Positions 1-6,689 of a stretch of DNA of 8,773 nt are shown here, one piece after another (within the stretch, counting starts at the first letter, position 1; every line of letters begins with the position of its first letter). The notes under the pieces were generated by a model that was given only the letters and a program-made list of their open reading frames with translations, was not told the DNA's origin and ran no database searches. The position numbers and the translations under genes are program-made. Source of the DNA: Methanosarcinaceae archaeon (GTDB lineage: Archaea; Halobacteriota; Methanosarcinia; Methanosarcinales; Methanosarcinaceae); the NCBI GenBank assembly GCA_030596385.1, contig JAUVKD010000015.1, forward strand, positions 1 to 8,773. The letters run 5' to 3'.

Positions 1-142
1 CTGCTTTTGGCATCCTGTTCTTCACACCACGGTATTTCTTTACCGAAATGATCTCAACAGTTCGTGCACCTGTATTATCCACACATTCGATCTTCGCACC
101 TGCGTTCAATGAACGTGGTATGCTTGAACGTATGCCTTTCAT
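1..142 (-). CDS. rpl14: 50S ribosomal protein uL14 (L14), N-terminal part, cut by the window edge
   Basis: The first 47 codons read [20 protein letters not shown] and go on through VDNTGA and [11 protein letters not shown] to NRMPKA. This is the archaeal uL14 N-terminus, including the conserved CVDNTGA segment. uL14 is a beta-barrel protein of the large subunit that contacts 16S rRNA at the subunit interface and lies at the factor-binding side of the ribosome. The ATG (142-140) overlaps the uS17 stop codon as ATGA, and a GGAGG Shine-Dalgarno site (154-150) lies inside the last codons of uS17. Translation is therefore likely coupled to uS17. The rest of the gene lies outside the window, so completeness cannot be judged. 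Confidence 0.96.
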   Translation of the reverse strand, partial: MKGIRSSIPRSLNAGAKIECVDNTGARTVEIISVKKYRGVKNRMPKA

Positions 143-468
143 GCCTGAGCCTCCGCTTTGACCACTACATATGATTTGGTCTTGCTAAGAGGTCGGCACT
201 CTGCGATCGTAACTACATCCCCGACCTTTGCATTAATGCAAGGGGGGTTGTGGGCATGAATCTTTGATTGCCGCTTCTCATATCTCTGATACTTTTTAAT
301 TAATATCTCATGTCTTTGTTGAATGACTACCGTTTTATCCATCTTGTCGCTTACGACAGTGCCCACATGGACCTGTCCTCGCACTGGAAGTTTGCCGTGG
401 AACGGACAATTTACATCGTCACACTCCTTTTCAGGCACGGGTACATCCAATCCTATATCTCTTACCAT
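139..468 (-). CDS. rps17: 30S ribosomal protein uS17 (S17)
   Basis: This 109-residue protein has the archaeal/eukaryotic form of uS17. An N-terminal extension carries the signature [16 protein letters not shown] (about residues 16-31), followed by the OB-fold core with [16 protein letters not shown] and [18 protein letters not shown]. uS17 is an early-binding small-subunit protein that contacts 16S rRNA in the 5' and central domains. Its length is normal for archaea. The ATG lies 5 nt after the Rnp1 stop, and its GAGGT Shine-Dalgarno site overlaps that stop. The gene ends in a 4-nt overlap with uL14. Nothing unusual was seen. Confidence 0.97.
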   Translation of the reverse strand: MVRDIGLDVPVPEKECDDVNCPFHGKLPVRGQVHVGTVVSDKMDKTVVIQQRHEILIKKYQRYEKRQSKIHAHNPPCINAKVGDVVTIAECRPLSKTKSYVVVKAEAQA

Positions 469-473
469 GATTA

Positions 474-785
474 TTACCTCATGTGATTTTTCCTTATGTT
501 CTTAATCCTGTTTTCGGGTTGTGAGAGCAATAATGTTCCATTTACTTTGACATGCTTTACATCATGTCCACCCGCAGAGCGGGCAGGTATCCGAAACACA
601 AAAATAGTTCCCGTTTTTGGAACAACTATTTCACGAGCACTATCTGTTTCCACTGTTAGTGTGTTTCGTGTTTCATCAACCACTTTGCCGCGTATATTTA
701 TTAAAGTAGGATTTGTAGAGTCAACAACCTTCACCATAAGTCCTATCAATTCATGATAGATCAAATTCGAAGGTGTGATGTCCAC
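474..785 (-). CDS. rnp1: Ribonuclease P protein component 1 (Rnp1, Rpp29/Pop4 family)
   Basis: This 103-residue protein matches archaeal Rpp29: [10 protein letters not shown] near the N-terminus, then [26 protein letters not shown] and [15 protein letters not shown], which form the Sm-like beta-barrel of the family. In archaea it pairs with Rpp21 and helps the RNase P RNA mature tRNA 5' ends. Its place between uL29 and uS17 is the usual one in Euryarchaeota and supports the call. Translation begins at GTG (785-783), one base after the uL29 stop. An AAGGAG Shine-Dalgarno site lies in the last codons of uL29. The basic tail ending KNIRKNHMR reaches the uS17 ribosome-binding site. Confidence 0.95.
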   Translation of the reverse strand: MDITPSNLIYHELIGLMVKVVDSTNPTLINIRGKVVDETRNTLTVETDSAREIVVPKTGTIFVFRIPARSAGGHDVKHVKVNGTLLLSQPENRIKNIRKNHMR

Positions 786-786
786 T

Positions 787-990
787 TTACAACTCCTTCA
801 GTTCATTTTGAATTGTCTTTATTCGTGCAATGGTTCTCCTGAGTTCACCACTGAGCCCGGGATTATCCGGTGCACCACCTGCCGAAGACAGTGCACGCTC
901 ACGTATAAGATCGTTTCTCATTTTTTCAAGTTCATCCATCCGCTCTTCCGGAGTCATATCGCGAATCTCTTTGTTTCTAAGAATCGCCAT
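787..990 (-). CDS. rpl29: 50S ribosomal protein uL29 (L29)
   Basis: This 67-residue protein starts [20 protein letters not shown] and continues through RNDLIRERA and [11 protein letters not shown] to [14 protein letters not shown]. This is the two-helix antiparallel coiled coil of uL29, with the SAGGAP(D/E)NPG turn of methanogen homologues. uL29 lies near the peptide exit tunnel and in bacteria is part of the SRP docking site beside uL23. I chose the ATG at 990 over an in-frame ATG at 1029. Only the 990 start matches the family N-terminus and has a well-placed AAGGAGA Shine-Dalgarno site, which sits in the final codons of uS3. The gap to uS3 is 2 nt. Confidence 0.96.
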   Translation of the reverse strand: MAILRNKEIRDMTPEERMDELEKMRNDLIRERALSSAGGAPDNPGLSGELRRTIARIKTIQNELKEL

Positions 991-992
991 TA

Positions 993-2027
993 TTAAGTCT
1001 CCTTGTGAACTCTTGCCATTGGATGCCAATAAGTGTAACTCTCGTGTTTGTGTTGCCAGGTACCATTATGTTCCCTGCGTTCCTCACTATCGATTGTGGC
1101 TACATCTTCTAACCTTTCTGCTGCTTCCACAGTTTCTGCTGCTTCCACAGTTTCTGCTGCTCCCACAGTTTCTGCTGCTCCCACAGTTTCTGCTGCTTCC
1201 ACAGTTTTTGCAGCTTCCACAGTTTTTGCAGCTTCCACAGTTTTTGCAGCTTCCACAGTTTTTGCAGCCTCAATTGTTTTCTCAACTTTAGCTGCCGGTT
1301 TATCGACAATTCCTGTTGCTTCTTCAGCCTCAGCAACTTCGCCTGACGCTTCTGCTTTGACAAGATCTTTTATGCCATCTTCTGATTTACCTTCAGTAGT
1401 TATATCCTCTGCTTTAGTCTCTGTATCTTCAACGATATCCTTTAACTTAAAAGCATCTGGTAAAACCGCATCTGGCGGAATAATACGCACACTACATCCA
1501 AGCGTACCAAGTTTACGAATAGCAGTCGCAAAACCTTTATCAACGATATCATCAACCGGTTTTCCTGCATGTTTGATGTAACCGTTGACCATCTTCTCGA
1601 CCCTTGACCTTGATCCTGTTAATTTTCCGGATATGACAATCTCACATCCAAGTGCACCTGATGCCATGATAGCGCGCAGTGTATTGTGCCCGGCTTTCCT
1701 GAAATACCAACCACGTTCAATTGATGATGCAAGTCTTGAAGCCATCATCTGTGCATTGAGTTCGGGTTTGCGAACCTCCTGTGCATCTATCTGCGGATTA
1801 TCCAGATCATATAACCTGTCAATATCGCGAGTTAATTTCCTGATGATCTTTCCGGCTTTTCCAATAACCATACCAGGTTTTTCAGCGTATATGGTTATCT
1901 GTGTACCCATGGGGGTCCTGTTCAGTTCCATGCCGCCATAACCTGCCCTGCTGAGTTGTTTCAGGAAAAATTCATTCATTGATGCCTTTACATAACCTTC
2001 CTGTACGAACGTCTTTTCTACTGCCAT
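993..2027 (-). CDS. rps3: 30S ribosomal protein uS3 (S3) with an expanded repeat-containing C-terminal tail
   Basis: This 344-residue protein is longer than I expect for archaeal uS3. Residues 1-190 are a normal uS3: an N-terminal KH domain with VIGKAGKII (about 54-62), then the S3 C-terminal domain with [20 protein letters not shown] and [15 protein letters not shown]. uS3 lines the mRNA entry channel of the small subunit. Residues 191-249 are an acidic linker. Residues 250-303 are nine copies of a six-residue unit, (K/E)T(V/I)(E/G)AA, encoded by an 18-nt tandem repeat. The last 29 residues (about 316-344) are rich in His, Trp, Tyr and Arg and do not look like a uS3 end. The ATG at 2027 overlaps the uL22 stop by one base (TAATG) and follows a GAGGTGG site, so I prefer it to the ATG at 2042. 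Confidence 0.95.
   Translation of the reverse strand: MAVEKTFVQEGYVKASMNEFFLKQLSRAGYGGMELNRTPMGTQITIYAEKPGMVIGKAGKIIRKLTRDIDRLYDLDNPQIDAQEVRKPELNAQMMASRLASSIERGWYFRKAGHNTLRAIMASGALGCEIVISGKLTGSRSRVEKMVNGYIKHAGKPVDDIVDKGFATAIRKLGTLGCSVRIIPPDAVLPDAFKLKDIVEDTETKAEDITTEGKSEDGIKDLVKAEASGEVAEAEEATGIVDKPAAKVEKTIEAAKTVEAAKTVEAAKTVEAAKTVEAAETVGAAETVGAAETVEAAETVEAAERLEDVATIDSEERREHNGTWQHKHESYTYWHPMARVHKET
1115..1276 (-). repeat. Nine-unit 18-nt tandem repeat inside rps3
   Basis: Eight clean 18-nt units run from 1115 to 1258; on the plus strand they begin at 1115, 1133, 1151 and so on every 18 bases. A ninth, diverged unit covers 1259-1276. Two subtypes lie in blocks: TTTCTGCTGC-type units at 1115-1204 and TTTTTGCAGC-type units at 1205-1258. 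This suggests local duplication rather than selection on single codons. Because 18 is a multiple of three, the reading frame is kept and each unit adds (K/E)T(V/I)(E/G)AA to uS3. The same periodicity opens the other reading frames, so long open frames there are artefacts. Confidence 0.97.
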
Positions 2028-2482
2028 TAGACCACCTCGCATATTATCATTTCAACAAACACGGTTTCCGTGTTCTTAGGGCTGGCACGCCCACGAGCTC
2101 TTTGTCTCATTCCGTGGATCACACGTCCGCGCTTTGCAGAAAAATGTGCAATATACATATTTTCAGGTTCAAGTCCCTTATATTCTGCATTACTTTCCAC
2201 ATTTTTGAGTATTTTTAAGAACTCATTTGCAGCGCCCACTGGATAACGTCCTGCAGCCATTGCTCCTTTTTTATGACCAAGGCCGTCATTATGCCTCTTA
2301 AATGGTACTGCCTGTTTTAATTTTATCACATTCTCAAGATATGATCTTGCAACGCCTGTATGCATGCCTTTGATCGCACGACCAAGTTCACGTGACTTCT
2401 TAGTTGAAATGTGAAGCTCCGAACCCATTGCTTTTGCACTGGTTTCAGGGTCGAATTCCGTGGAATAATTTATTCTTGCCAT
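2027..2482 (-). CDS. rpl22: 50S ribosomal protein uL22 (L22)
   Basis: This 151-residue protein has the archaeal uL22 arrangement: [20 protein letters not shown] at the N-terminus, [17 protein letters not shown] in the first helix, an extended beta-hairpin region with [15 protein letters not shown], and the conserved end [20 protein letters not shown]. uL22 binds 23S rRNA, and its hairpin lines the nascent peptide tunnel next to uL4. Length is normal for archaea. The ATG follows uS19 by 11 nt, with GGTGATG as Shine-Dalgarno site. The stop codon shares one base with the uS3 start, suggesting termination-reinitiation between the two genes. Confidence 0.97.
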   Translation of the reverse strand: MARINYSTEFDPETSAKAMGSELHISTKKSRELGRAIKGMHTGVARSYLENVIKLKQAVPFKRHNDGLGHKKGAMAAGRYPVGAANEFLKILKNVESNAEYKGLEPENMYIAHFSAKRGRVIHGMRQRARGRASPKNTETVFVEMIICEVV

Positions 2483-2493
2483 TTATCATCACC

Positions 2494-2907
2494 TTACTTG
2501 AGCGGTACGAACTTGCTTGAACGGGTTGCACCAACACCGGCACTACCGTGTGATACCCTGTTGCGCGTTAATGCGAACTCTCCAAACCTGTGTCCTATCA
2601 TCTCCGGCTGAATATCGACCTTGACAAATGTTTTACCATTATAGACCTCAAAGTTCTTGCCTATCATATAAGGCATGATAATAACATTCCTATAATGTGT
2701 CCGGATCTTATCATTTCCATCTATGAACTTCTGCATCACATTCTTCTGACCATCAGTGAGACCACGTTTAAGACTACGGCGTTCTTTTGAGGGTAATAGT
2801 TTTGCAAACTCTTCTATGCTCAACTTTTGAAGTTGCTCTATGGTCTTACCGCGATAAGTAAACTCACCTTTTCGTTTTGGTAATCTTGTTGTTAATTTTC
2901 TTGCCAT
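2494..2907 (-). CDS. rps19: 30S ribosomal protein uS19 (S19)
   Basis: This 137-residue protein starts [20 protein letters not shown] and carries the universal uS19 core, [39 protein letters not shown] and [14 protein letters not shown], ending [14 protein letters not shown]. uS19 sits in the small-subunit head near uS13 and takes part in the contacts between head and large subunit. The extra N-terminal part before the core is the archaeal/eukaryotic form. I chose the ATG at 2907. An in-frame GTG nine bases upstream (2916) belongs to the AGAGGTG Shine-Dalgarno site and is unlikely to be the start. The gap to uL2 is 15 nt. Confidence 0.96.
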   Translation of the reverse strand: MARKLTTRLPKRKGEFTYRGKTIEQLQKLSIEEFAKLLPSKERRSLKRGLTDGQKNVMQKFIDGNDKIRTHYRNVIIMPYMIGKNFEVYNGKTFVKVDIQPEMIGHRFGEFALTRNRVSHGSAGVGATRSSKFVPLK

Positions 2908-2922
2908 GTAGTACACCTCTGA

Positions 2923-3636
2923 TTAACGCTTTCCTGTCCTGCGTGCTGCAATGTGACCTACTTTACGACCTGGCGGCGCATTCCTGCTGACTGTTGTCGG
3001 TTTACCAGGATGTTTTCTGTTTCCGCCACCAAAAGGATGATCAACTGCATTCATAGCAATCCCCGATACACGTGGATATTTTGCTGCTCTTGTTTTCTTC
3101 TTGTGATACACTTTACCGGCTTTTAAGAACGGTTTATCGACACGTCCGCCACCCGCAACAATACCGATAGTTGCCCGACACTTCGGACTTAACCATTTCA
3201 TCTCACCGGATGGCATTTTTATAACCGTTTTGTTACGGTCATGCGAGACCAGTGTTGCATAAACACCGGATGCACGTGCAAATTGTCCGCCATCATTTGG
3301 TTTTGATTCGATATTACATATCGGAACACCCTCAGGAATCTCTGATAAGGGAAGAATGTTACCTGTTTTAATCTCTGCTGAAATCCCGCAGGCAATCCGA
3401 TTTCCGATTGCAATTCCTTCCGGTGCCAGTATAAAGCGCTCTTCGCCATTTTCAAATGCAACTTTAACTATTGGTGCTGACCTTGCCGGATCATGGGTAA
3501 TCTCAGTCACTGTACCGTACAAAGTTTCATTCATATCTCCTTTAGGATGTTTAAGTTTAGCTTTGAACTTGTGAGATGGAGCCCGATATGTGGGGGTTCC
3601 GCGACCTCTGTTCTGCGAAATAAGTCTATGTCCCAT
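2923..3636 (-). CDS. rpl2: 50S ribosomal protein uL2 (L2)
   Basis: This 237-residue protein is a complete archaeal uL2. It begins [20 protein letters not shown], has an OB-like domain with [20 protein letters not shown], and an SH3-like domain with [18 protein letters not shown] (about 116-133). It ends with the universal loop [16 protein letters not shown] (about 198-213) that reaches toward the peptidyl transferase centre. uL2 is needed for subunit joining and contributes to the rRNA structure around that centre. The ATG lies 10 nt after the uL23 stop, with a strong GAGGTGAG Shine-Dalgarno site that overlaps that stop. All expected conserved segments are present. Confidence 0.98.
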   Translation of the reverse strand: MGHRLISQNRGRGTPTYRAPSHKFKAKLKHPKGDMNETLYGTVTEITHDPARSAPIVKVAFENGEERFILAPEGIAIGNRIACGISAEIKTGNILPLSEIPEGVPICNIESKPNDGGQFARASGVYATLVSHDRNKTVIKMPSGEMKWLSPKCRATIGIVAGGGRVDKPFLKAGKVYHKKKTRAAKYPRVSGIAMNAVDHPFGGGNRKHPGKPTTVSRNAPPGRKVGHIAARRTGKR

Positions 3637-3646
3637 TTATCTCACC

Positions 3647-3895
3647 TCACACCAATCCAATCCGTGTAGCGATTTCGTGTGCATCATCCGTTCCCTCGAA
3701 TGTGACAATCGCTTTTTTCAAGCCTTTCATTGTGGTCATTGTACATATGGACTTTACAGGGAATCCATACGTTTTTACCACATCTTCTTTTATCTGATAC
3801 TTGTTCGCACGGGTGTCTACAATAAATTGAAGTTTATTGTCATCCATAAGCATCATCGCTTTTTCTGTGACAAAAGGATATTTAATTACGCTCAT
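3647..3895 (-). CDS. rpl23: 50S ribosomal protein uL23 (L23)
   Basis: This 82-residue protein reads [20 protein letters not shown], then [20 protein letters not shown] and [11 protein letters not shown], which is the compact archaeal uL23 fold. uL23 sits at the tunnel exit and with uL29 forms the docking platform for SRP and other nascent-chain factors. I chose the ATG at 3895 because it matches the family N-terminus and overlaps the uL4 stop by 4 nt (ATGA). It is preceded by a GAAGGTG Shine-Dalgarno site within the last uL4 codons. The in-frame ATG at 3937 lies inside uL4 and would add 14 residues unlike any uL23. Confidence 0.96.
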   Translation of the reverse strand: MSVIKYPFVTEKAMMLMDDNKLQFIVDTRANKYQIKEDVVKTYGFPVKSICTMTTMKGLKKAIVTFEGTDDAHEIATRIGLV

Positions 3896-4653
3896 ATAAA
3901 TGCACCTTCCAGATTTGATATTGCCGATTCGGTCCATATCGTAAGACGACCTGCATGTGTACCCGGAGCCAGTAATTCTGCATTTAATGAATCAACTGTT
4001 GCAACATCGACACCGGATAGATTATTTGCAGCCTTGTTAATAGGACCCTGTTTACCTGCAACGATCAAAACACTTATTTTATGCTTGTATTTCCTGCCCC
4101 GGAGTTTGCCTTTGCCAGCCCTGATATGCCTTCCTTCCTTTGCACGGATGACATCATCGTAAATACCTGCTGCCTGCATGAAACTTACAACTTCCCTGGT
4201 CTTGTTAAGATCTTCAAGTGTATCTTCAACAACAAGAGGAACATTTGCATTAAACCTGTGACCTCGTGCCTTCACAAGTTCCTGATTAATGGTTGCTGCA
4301 ATCGCAGAGCGAATTGCCATGCGCTTTTCTTTCTTGTTTACCTTTTCAGTCCGGTCTTTTTCCGGTTTCGGAGGATGTGCTCTTCTACCACCGACCGCCT
4401 GGGGAACTCTTGCAACACGATTCCCGTTGTTAAGTCTTGGAACCTGTGCAACACCTCTGCCAGACCCCCATGAGCGTGCTGATGTATCCATACCTGAATA
4501 CATGCGGGGGCCATACGGCTGAAGCCTGTTAGCCTGTGCTGAAAGCACTGCTTTTTTGATTAGGTCCGGCCTGTAAACTTCATCGAAAATGTCAGGTAAA
4601 GTAATCTCGCCTTTCGTATTTCCGGATAGATCTATAATATTTGCTTTAAACAT
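3892..4653 (-). CDS. rpl4: 50S ribosomal protein uL4 (L4)
   Basis: This 253-residue protein is archaeal uL4: [20 protein letters not shown], the segment [14 protein letters not shown], the tunnel loop [19 protein letters not shown] and [15 protein letters not shown], and a C-terminal globular part with [13 protein letters not shown] and [20 protein letters not shown]. The loop reaches into the peptide exit tunnel and meets uL22. In E. coli, L4 also represses its own operon, but nothing in this sequence shows that for the archaeal gene. The ATG lies 5 nt after the uL3 stop, and the GGGGTGATG Shine-Dalgarno site contains that stop. It overlaps uL23 by 4 nt. Confidence 0.97.
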   Translation of the reverse strand: MFKANIIDLSGNTKGEITLPDIFDEVYRPDLIKKAVLSAQANRLQPYGPRMYSGMDTSARSWGSGRGVAQVPRLNNGNRVARVPQAVGGRRAHPPKPEKDRTEKVNKKEKRMAIRSAIAATINQELVKARGHRFNANVPLVVEDTLEDLNKTREVVSFMQAAGIYDDVIRAKEGRHIRAGKGKLRGRKYKHKISVLIVAGKQGPINKAANNLSGVDVATVDSLNAELLAPGTHAGRLTIWTESAISNLEGAFI

Positions 4654-4658
4654 TTACA

Positions 4659-5672
4659 TCACCCCTGCTTGGACTGTGTACTTATGTGAGCGATCTGTGG
4701 TTCACCTATGCCGGAAACTTTTGACCTTGTTGGTTCCCTGAGTCTGACCAATCTCTTTGAGGGACCTGGCACACTTCCTTTTACCAGTATGTAGTCACCG
4801 CGTACAAGACCATAGTTAATAAATCCGCTTGATGGATTAATTGCATCCAGGTCTTCAGATATCTTGAGGATACGTTTGTTATATTCGGTTCGCTGGTGAT
4901 ATCCCATCTGCCCCATCTGTGGAACTCTCCAGCTAACATGGGCTGGTCTCCATGGACCAAGTGTACCGACCTGTCTCACACTTCCTGCGCGTGAATGTTT
5001 GTTTTTCTGCATATTGATGCCCCATCTTTTGACTGCACCCTGCGTACCTTTACCGGTCGTTATCGCTGCGATATCTACAACACCGCCGCTGTTGAATACG
5101 TCATTGATATGAACCTTGTTGCCGAGTATGGATTTTGCATACTCGAATTTTGCTTTCAGGTCATTTCCACTAATTGCAGTCTCCATAAGGTCCGGTTTCT
5201 TTTTGGGAACACCTGTAAGACTTATGGGTAATGTGTATGTGATTACCCGGATATCATTTGCAGTACCATCATCTAGAATTGAGCCGATTTTTTCCATTGC
5301 TTTGTCTGTGTTATGGTTCTTTGGCATCACAATCGCACGATCAAGACTACTATCCAGATCAGAGGACCATGCTTCTGCAACTGCTTTATTACCATAGGTC
5401 GTATTTTCATACGCACGGATCGCTGCAACCTTTATAGCAGGTGTTTCAATGACAGTTACAGGTATTGAGATCTCAGCACCTTCTGTAAGACTGTTCTTTG
5501 TATCGTCGATCATAACTACATGTGTCATACCCACTTTGTAACCTGCAAATCCCTGCAGTTTAGGTGCATTTGATGACTCTGGCCATGATCGAAACCTTGC
5601 TATGTGGCTTTTCGCTCTTTTGCGTGGACTAAATGCGAGTGAACCCCGCCTTGGTCTATGTCCTTTTGCCAT
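4659..5672 (-). CDS. rpl3: 50S ribosomal protein uL3 (L3), first gene of the operon in this window
   Basis: This 337-residue protein has the length and segments of archaeal uL3: a basic start [20 protein letters not shown], the core [19 protein letters not shown], the segment [13 protein letters not shown] in the extended arm, and [19 protein letters not shown] followed by [11 protein letters not shown]. uL3 is an early assembly protein whose arm approaches the peptidyl transferase centre. The ATG at 5672 is preceded by the best Shine-Dalgarno site in the window, AGGAGGA (5684-5678), six bases away, as expected for a gene that cannot rely on coupling from an upstream gene. No gene lies directly upstream on this strand, so the operon probably starts here. 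Confidence 0.98.
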   Translation of the reverse strand: MAKGHRPRRGSLAFSPRKRAKSHIARFRSWPESSNAPKLQGFAGYKVGMTHVVMIDDTKNSLTEGAEISIPVTVIETPAIKVAAIRAYENTTYGNKAVAEAWSSDLDSSLDRAIVMPKNHNTDKAMEKIGSILDDGTANDIRVITYTLPISLTGVPKKKPDLMETAISGNDLKAKFEYAKSILGNKVHINDVFNSGGVVDIAAITTGKGTQGAVKRWGINMQKNKHSRAGSVRQVGTLGPWRPAHVSWRVPQMGQMGYHQRTEYNKRILKISEDLDAINPSSGFINYGLVRGDYILVKGSVPGPSKRLVRLREPTRSKVSGIGEPQIAHISTQSKQG

Positions 5673-5765
5673 TTTTATCCTCCTGATTATACAATTATTT
5701 TAATCCGATATTGTTTGTTTTTTTGCCAACTACAAGTAAGCCGTTGTTATTATGATTACACCGTA

Positions 5766-5778
5766 AATGCCCGGCATT
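5766..5778. promoter_or_regulatory. 13-bp inverted repeat between TATA box and predicted start site
   Basis: AATGCC-C-GGCATT is a perfect six-base inverted repeat around one central base. It lies just downstream of the candidate TATA box at 5780-5787 and before the predicted transcription start, where many archaeal repressors bind. Its role as an operator is inferred from position only; no known regulator consensus was recognised. Confidence 0.35.
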
Positions 5779-5779
5779 G

Positions 5780-5787
5780 CTATAAAG
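5780..5787 (-). promoter_or_regulatory. Candidate TATA box for the ribosomal protein operon
   Basis: On the minus strand this reads CTTTATAG, a reasonable archaeal TATA-like box. Transcription would start about 25 nt downstream, near 5757, giving a leader of about 85 nt before uL3. A second candidate, CTTTTATAGG, lies at 5880-5871 and would give a leader of about 180 nt. The sequence alone does not decide between them. Two inverted repeats lie next to the nearer box, one directly downstream and one overlapping its upstream end. Confidence 0.4.
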
Positions 5788-5811
5788 CAGATTAATATTA
5801 TCATCTGCTTT
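5784..5811. repeat. 9-bp inverted repeat (hairpin-forming) in the uL3 leader/promoter region
   Basis: AAAGCAGAT (5784-5792) and ATCTGCTTT (5803-5811) are perfect complements separated by a 10-nt A+T-rich loop. One arm overlaps the candidate TATA box. If transcription starts at the upstream candidate box (5871-5880), this becomes a hairpin in the operon leader RNA; if it starts at the nearer box, it is a DNA dyad over the promoter. Confidence 0.7.
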
Positions 5812-6125
5812 TGTCAATGTGAGTCAACGCACGCTCCGGTTTGTGGATTGTGCCCTTTAAACAGTAGTTACCTATAAAAGATCTAAACAAATCCATGCTC
5901 TTCTAAACGCCAATTGCGCATAAAAGCGGGCATTCAATGAATTGGCCCATAAACATTTCGTGTTAAATCCGACTTTTCACACTTGCTATCTTATCTTGAC
6001 TTTGATAATTCATCCCTGTGATTTTCCTTTAAGCAGGAATTATATATCAATGTCTAACTTTCCATTGTAATGCTGCATGTTGTATATATACTCTGCGCAT
6101 GAAGAATGTTAAGAAAACTATGGCG

Positions 6126-6438
6126 TCAAGATAGACATATATCTGTATTTGATATGAATTCGACATTGTTATATGACAAGCCAACTGGTAATCGAACCAT
6201 ATGGAAGTGAGTTAGTATATCCTGATAAACGACCATAGCGAGATTAATCTGTCGATTCCGATTTTTGATCACAAGCCTGCCCCGATCCCAAAGTGTCACT
6301 ATTCCTGCGCGGTAGTGCCCTTTTGGTATTTCGCTTTCGAAGTCTGCGTATTCGAATGGATTGTTTTTTGTTTGGATGGCAAGCCTATATTTTACGAATT
6401 TTCAGGCCAAACTTGACGCCATGGTCATGTAAGACCGG
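6126..6438 (-). pseudogene. Decayed LigD-type DNA 3'-phosphoesterase domain (LigD_N) remnant
   Basis: An open stretch on the minus strand from 6401 to a TGA at 6126 begins KFVKYRLAIQTKNN, continues PFEYADFESEIPKGHY and RAGIVTLWDRGR, then loses similarity. This strongly resembles the middle of the LigD N-terminal 3'-phosphoesterase domain (typical form: LAVQVEDHPLDYADFEG, IPEGxYGAGTV, WDRG). That enzyme trims 3'-phosphates and ribonucleosides at DNA breaks. In the family the EDHPLDY motif supplies active-site Glu, His and Tyr; here it reads KNNPFEY, so Glu and His are replaced and only Tyr remains. The Gly of YGAG is Arg. A possible piece of the N-terminal His motif (VLHDHG, 6436-6419) lies in another frame only about 20 codons upstream, where roughly 40 are expected. 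No start codon or Shine-Dalgarno site fits. The gene is therefore broken by deletion, frameshift and loss of key residues. Confidence 0.7.
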
Positions 6439-6449
6439 ATTCTCGATAT

Positions 6450-6458
6450 CTATATAAT
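6450..6458 (+). promoter_or_regulatory. Candidate TATA box for the tRNA-Ser gene
   Basis: CTATATAAT lies about 45 nt before the mature tRNA 5' end. A start about 25 nt downstream would give a leader of roughly 20 nt, to be removed by RNase P. This is the best TATA-like sequence on the plus strand near the tRNA. Confidence 0.5.
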
Positions 6459-6498
6459 AGATTAGAACCTTCCAAAACCAAATATTGCAACAACATTT

Positions 6499-6614
6499 GC
6501 CGGGGTGGCAGAGCGGACTAATCCAACGGTGAATTCGCCGCGGAGTCTATACGCGGCAGGCTCGAGACCTGTTTTCCCTGACGGGATGCTTGGGTTCGAA
6601 TCCCAACCCCGGCG
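6499..6614 (+). tRNA. tRNA-Ser(CGA) with a D-arm insertion of about 30 nt (probable non-canonical intron)
   Basis: The acceptor stem GCCGGGG (6499-6505) pairs with CCCCGGC (6607-6613), and G6614 is the discriminator, as in serine tRNAs. The anticodon stem GCAGG/CCTGT (6556-6560, 6568-6572) holds loop CTCGAGA with anticodon CGA (6563-6565), reading UCG. A long variable arm with stem TCCC/GGGA (6575-6586) and the T arm TTGGG-TTCGAAT-CCCAA (6590-6606) complete a class II tRNA. No CCA is encoded. The D-arm is normal up to about 6522 (GCAGAGC, GGACTAAT) and resumes at about 6553 (GCG), so 30 extra bases lie between. Removing them gives an 86-nt tRNA with D-stem pairs G10-C25, C11-G24 and A12-T23. 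The type and anticodon are secure; the exact intron ends are not. Confidence 0.93.
6523..6552 (+). other. Probable tRNA intron in the D-arm, with bulge-helix-bulge-like fold
   Basis: Outer pairs GCG (6513-6515) with CGC (6552-6554) are followed by a 4-bp helix GACT (6516-6519) with AGTC (6544-6547). A 3-nt bulge AAT (6520-6522) lies on the 5' side and a 4-nt bulge TATA (6548-6551) on the 3' side. Inside, CC/GG (6523-6524, 6542-6543) and CGGTG/CGCCG (6527-6531, 6536-6540) close an AATT loop. Two bulges on opposite strands flanking 4 bp is the signature cut by archaeal tRNA splicing endonuclease, although the 3' bulge is one base too long for the strict motif. The ends given restore a perfect D-stem; cuts shifted 1-2 nt toward the bulges are also possible. 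Confidence 0.65.
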
Positions 6615-6653
6615 TCTTCTTATTTCGTATATATACTTTATAAGATTATATAG

Positions 6654-6689
6654 TGCGGATTCGCATATTTTCATTTTTTGCTTTTTTTT
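6654..6689 (+). terminator. Probable transcription terminator after the tRNA
   Basis: A short hairpin TGCG-GATT-CGCA (6654-6665) is followed by T-rich tracts including TTTTTT and TTTTTTTT (6673-6689). T-tracts alone can end transcription in archaea, so the tract is the stronger evidence and the four-base-pair stem may be incidental. Confidence 0.45.

Larger units (their letters stand above)
5673..6125. other. Non-coding stretch upstream of the ribosomal operon
   Basis: About 450 nt without a convincing gene. It contains the uL3 leader, the candidate TATA boxes and the two inverted repeats listed separately, plus a weak TTCCT/AGGAA hairpin (6024-6039). Very short open frames occur on the minus strand, for example 31 codons starting with MDLFRSFIGNY just left of 5900, but they match nothing I recognise and have no clear Shine-Dalgarno site. 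Some of this stretch may be further decayed sequence belonging to the phosphoesterase remnant on its right. Confidence 0.6.

Noticed and set aside
1109..1363. Repeat-rich open frames in other phases of the uS3 tail (for example units of KLWKLQ)
   Set aside because: The 18-nt repeat keeps every phase open. Only the uS3 phase joins a conserved protein and fits the operon spacing.
1..5672. A new system hidden within the ribosomal operon
   Set aside because: Gene order and content match the usual euryarchaeal S10-type cluster, including Rnp1 between uL29 and uS17. Apart from the uS3 tail nothing is out of place.
6117..6425. 14-base inverted repeat (13 of 14 matching), 6117-6130 and 6412-6425, flanking the phosphoesterase remnant like the ends of a small mobile element
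   Set aside because: One match of this quality at this distance is not rare by chance in a window of this size, I see no target-site duplication next to the arms, and the left arm overlaps the stop codon of the remnant.
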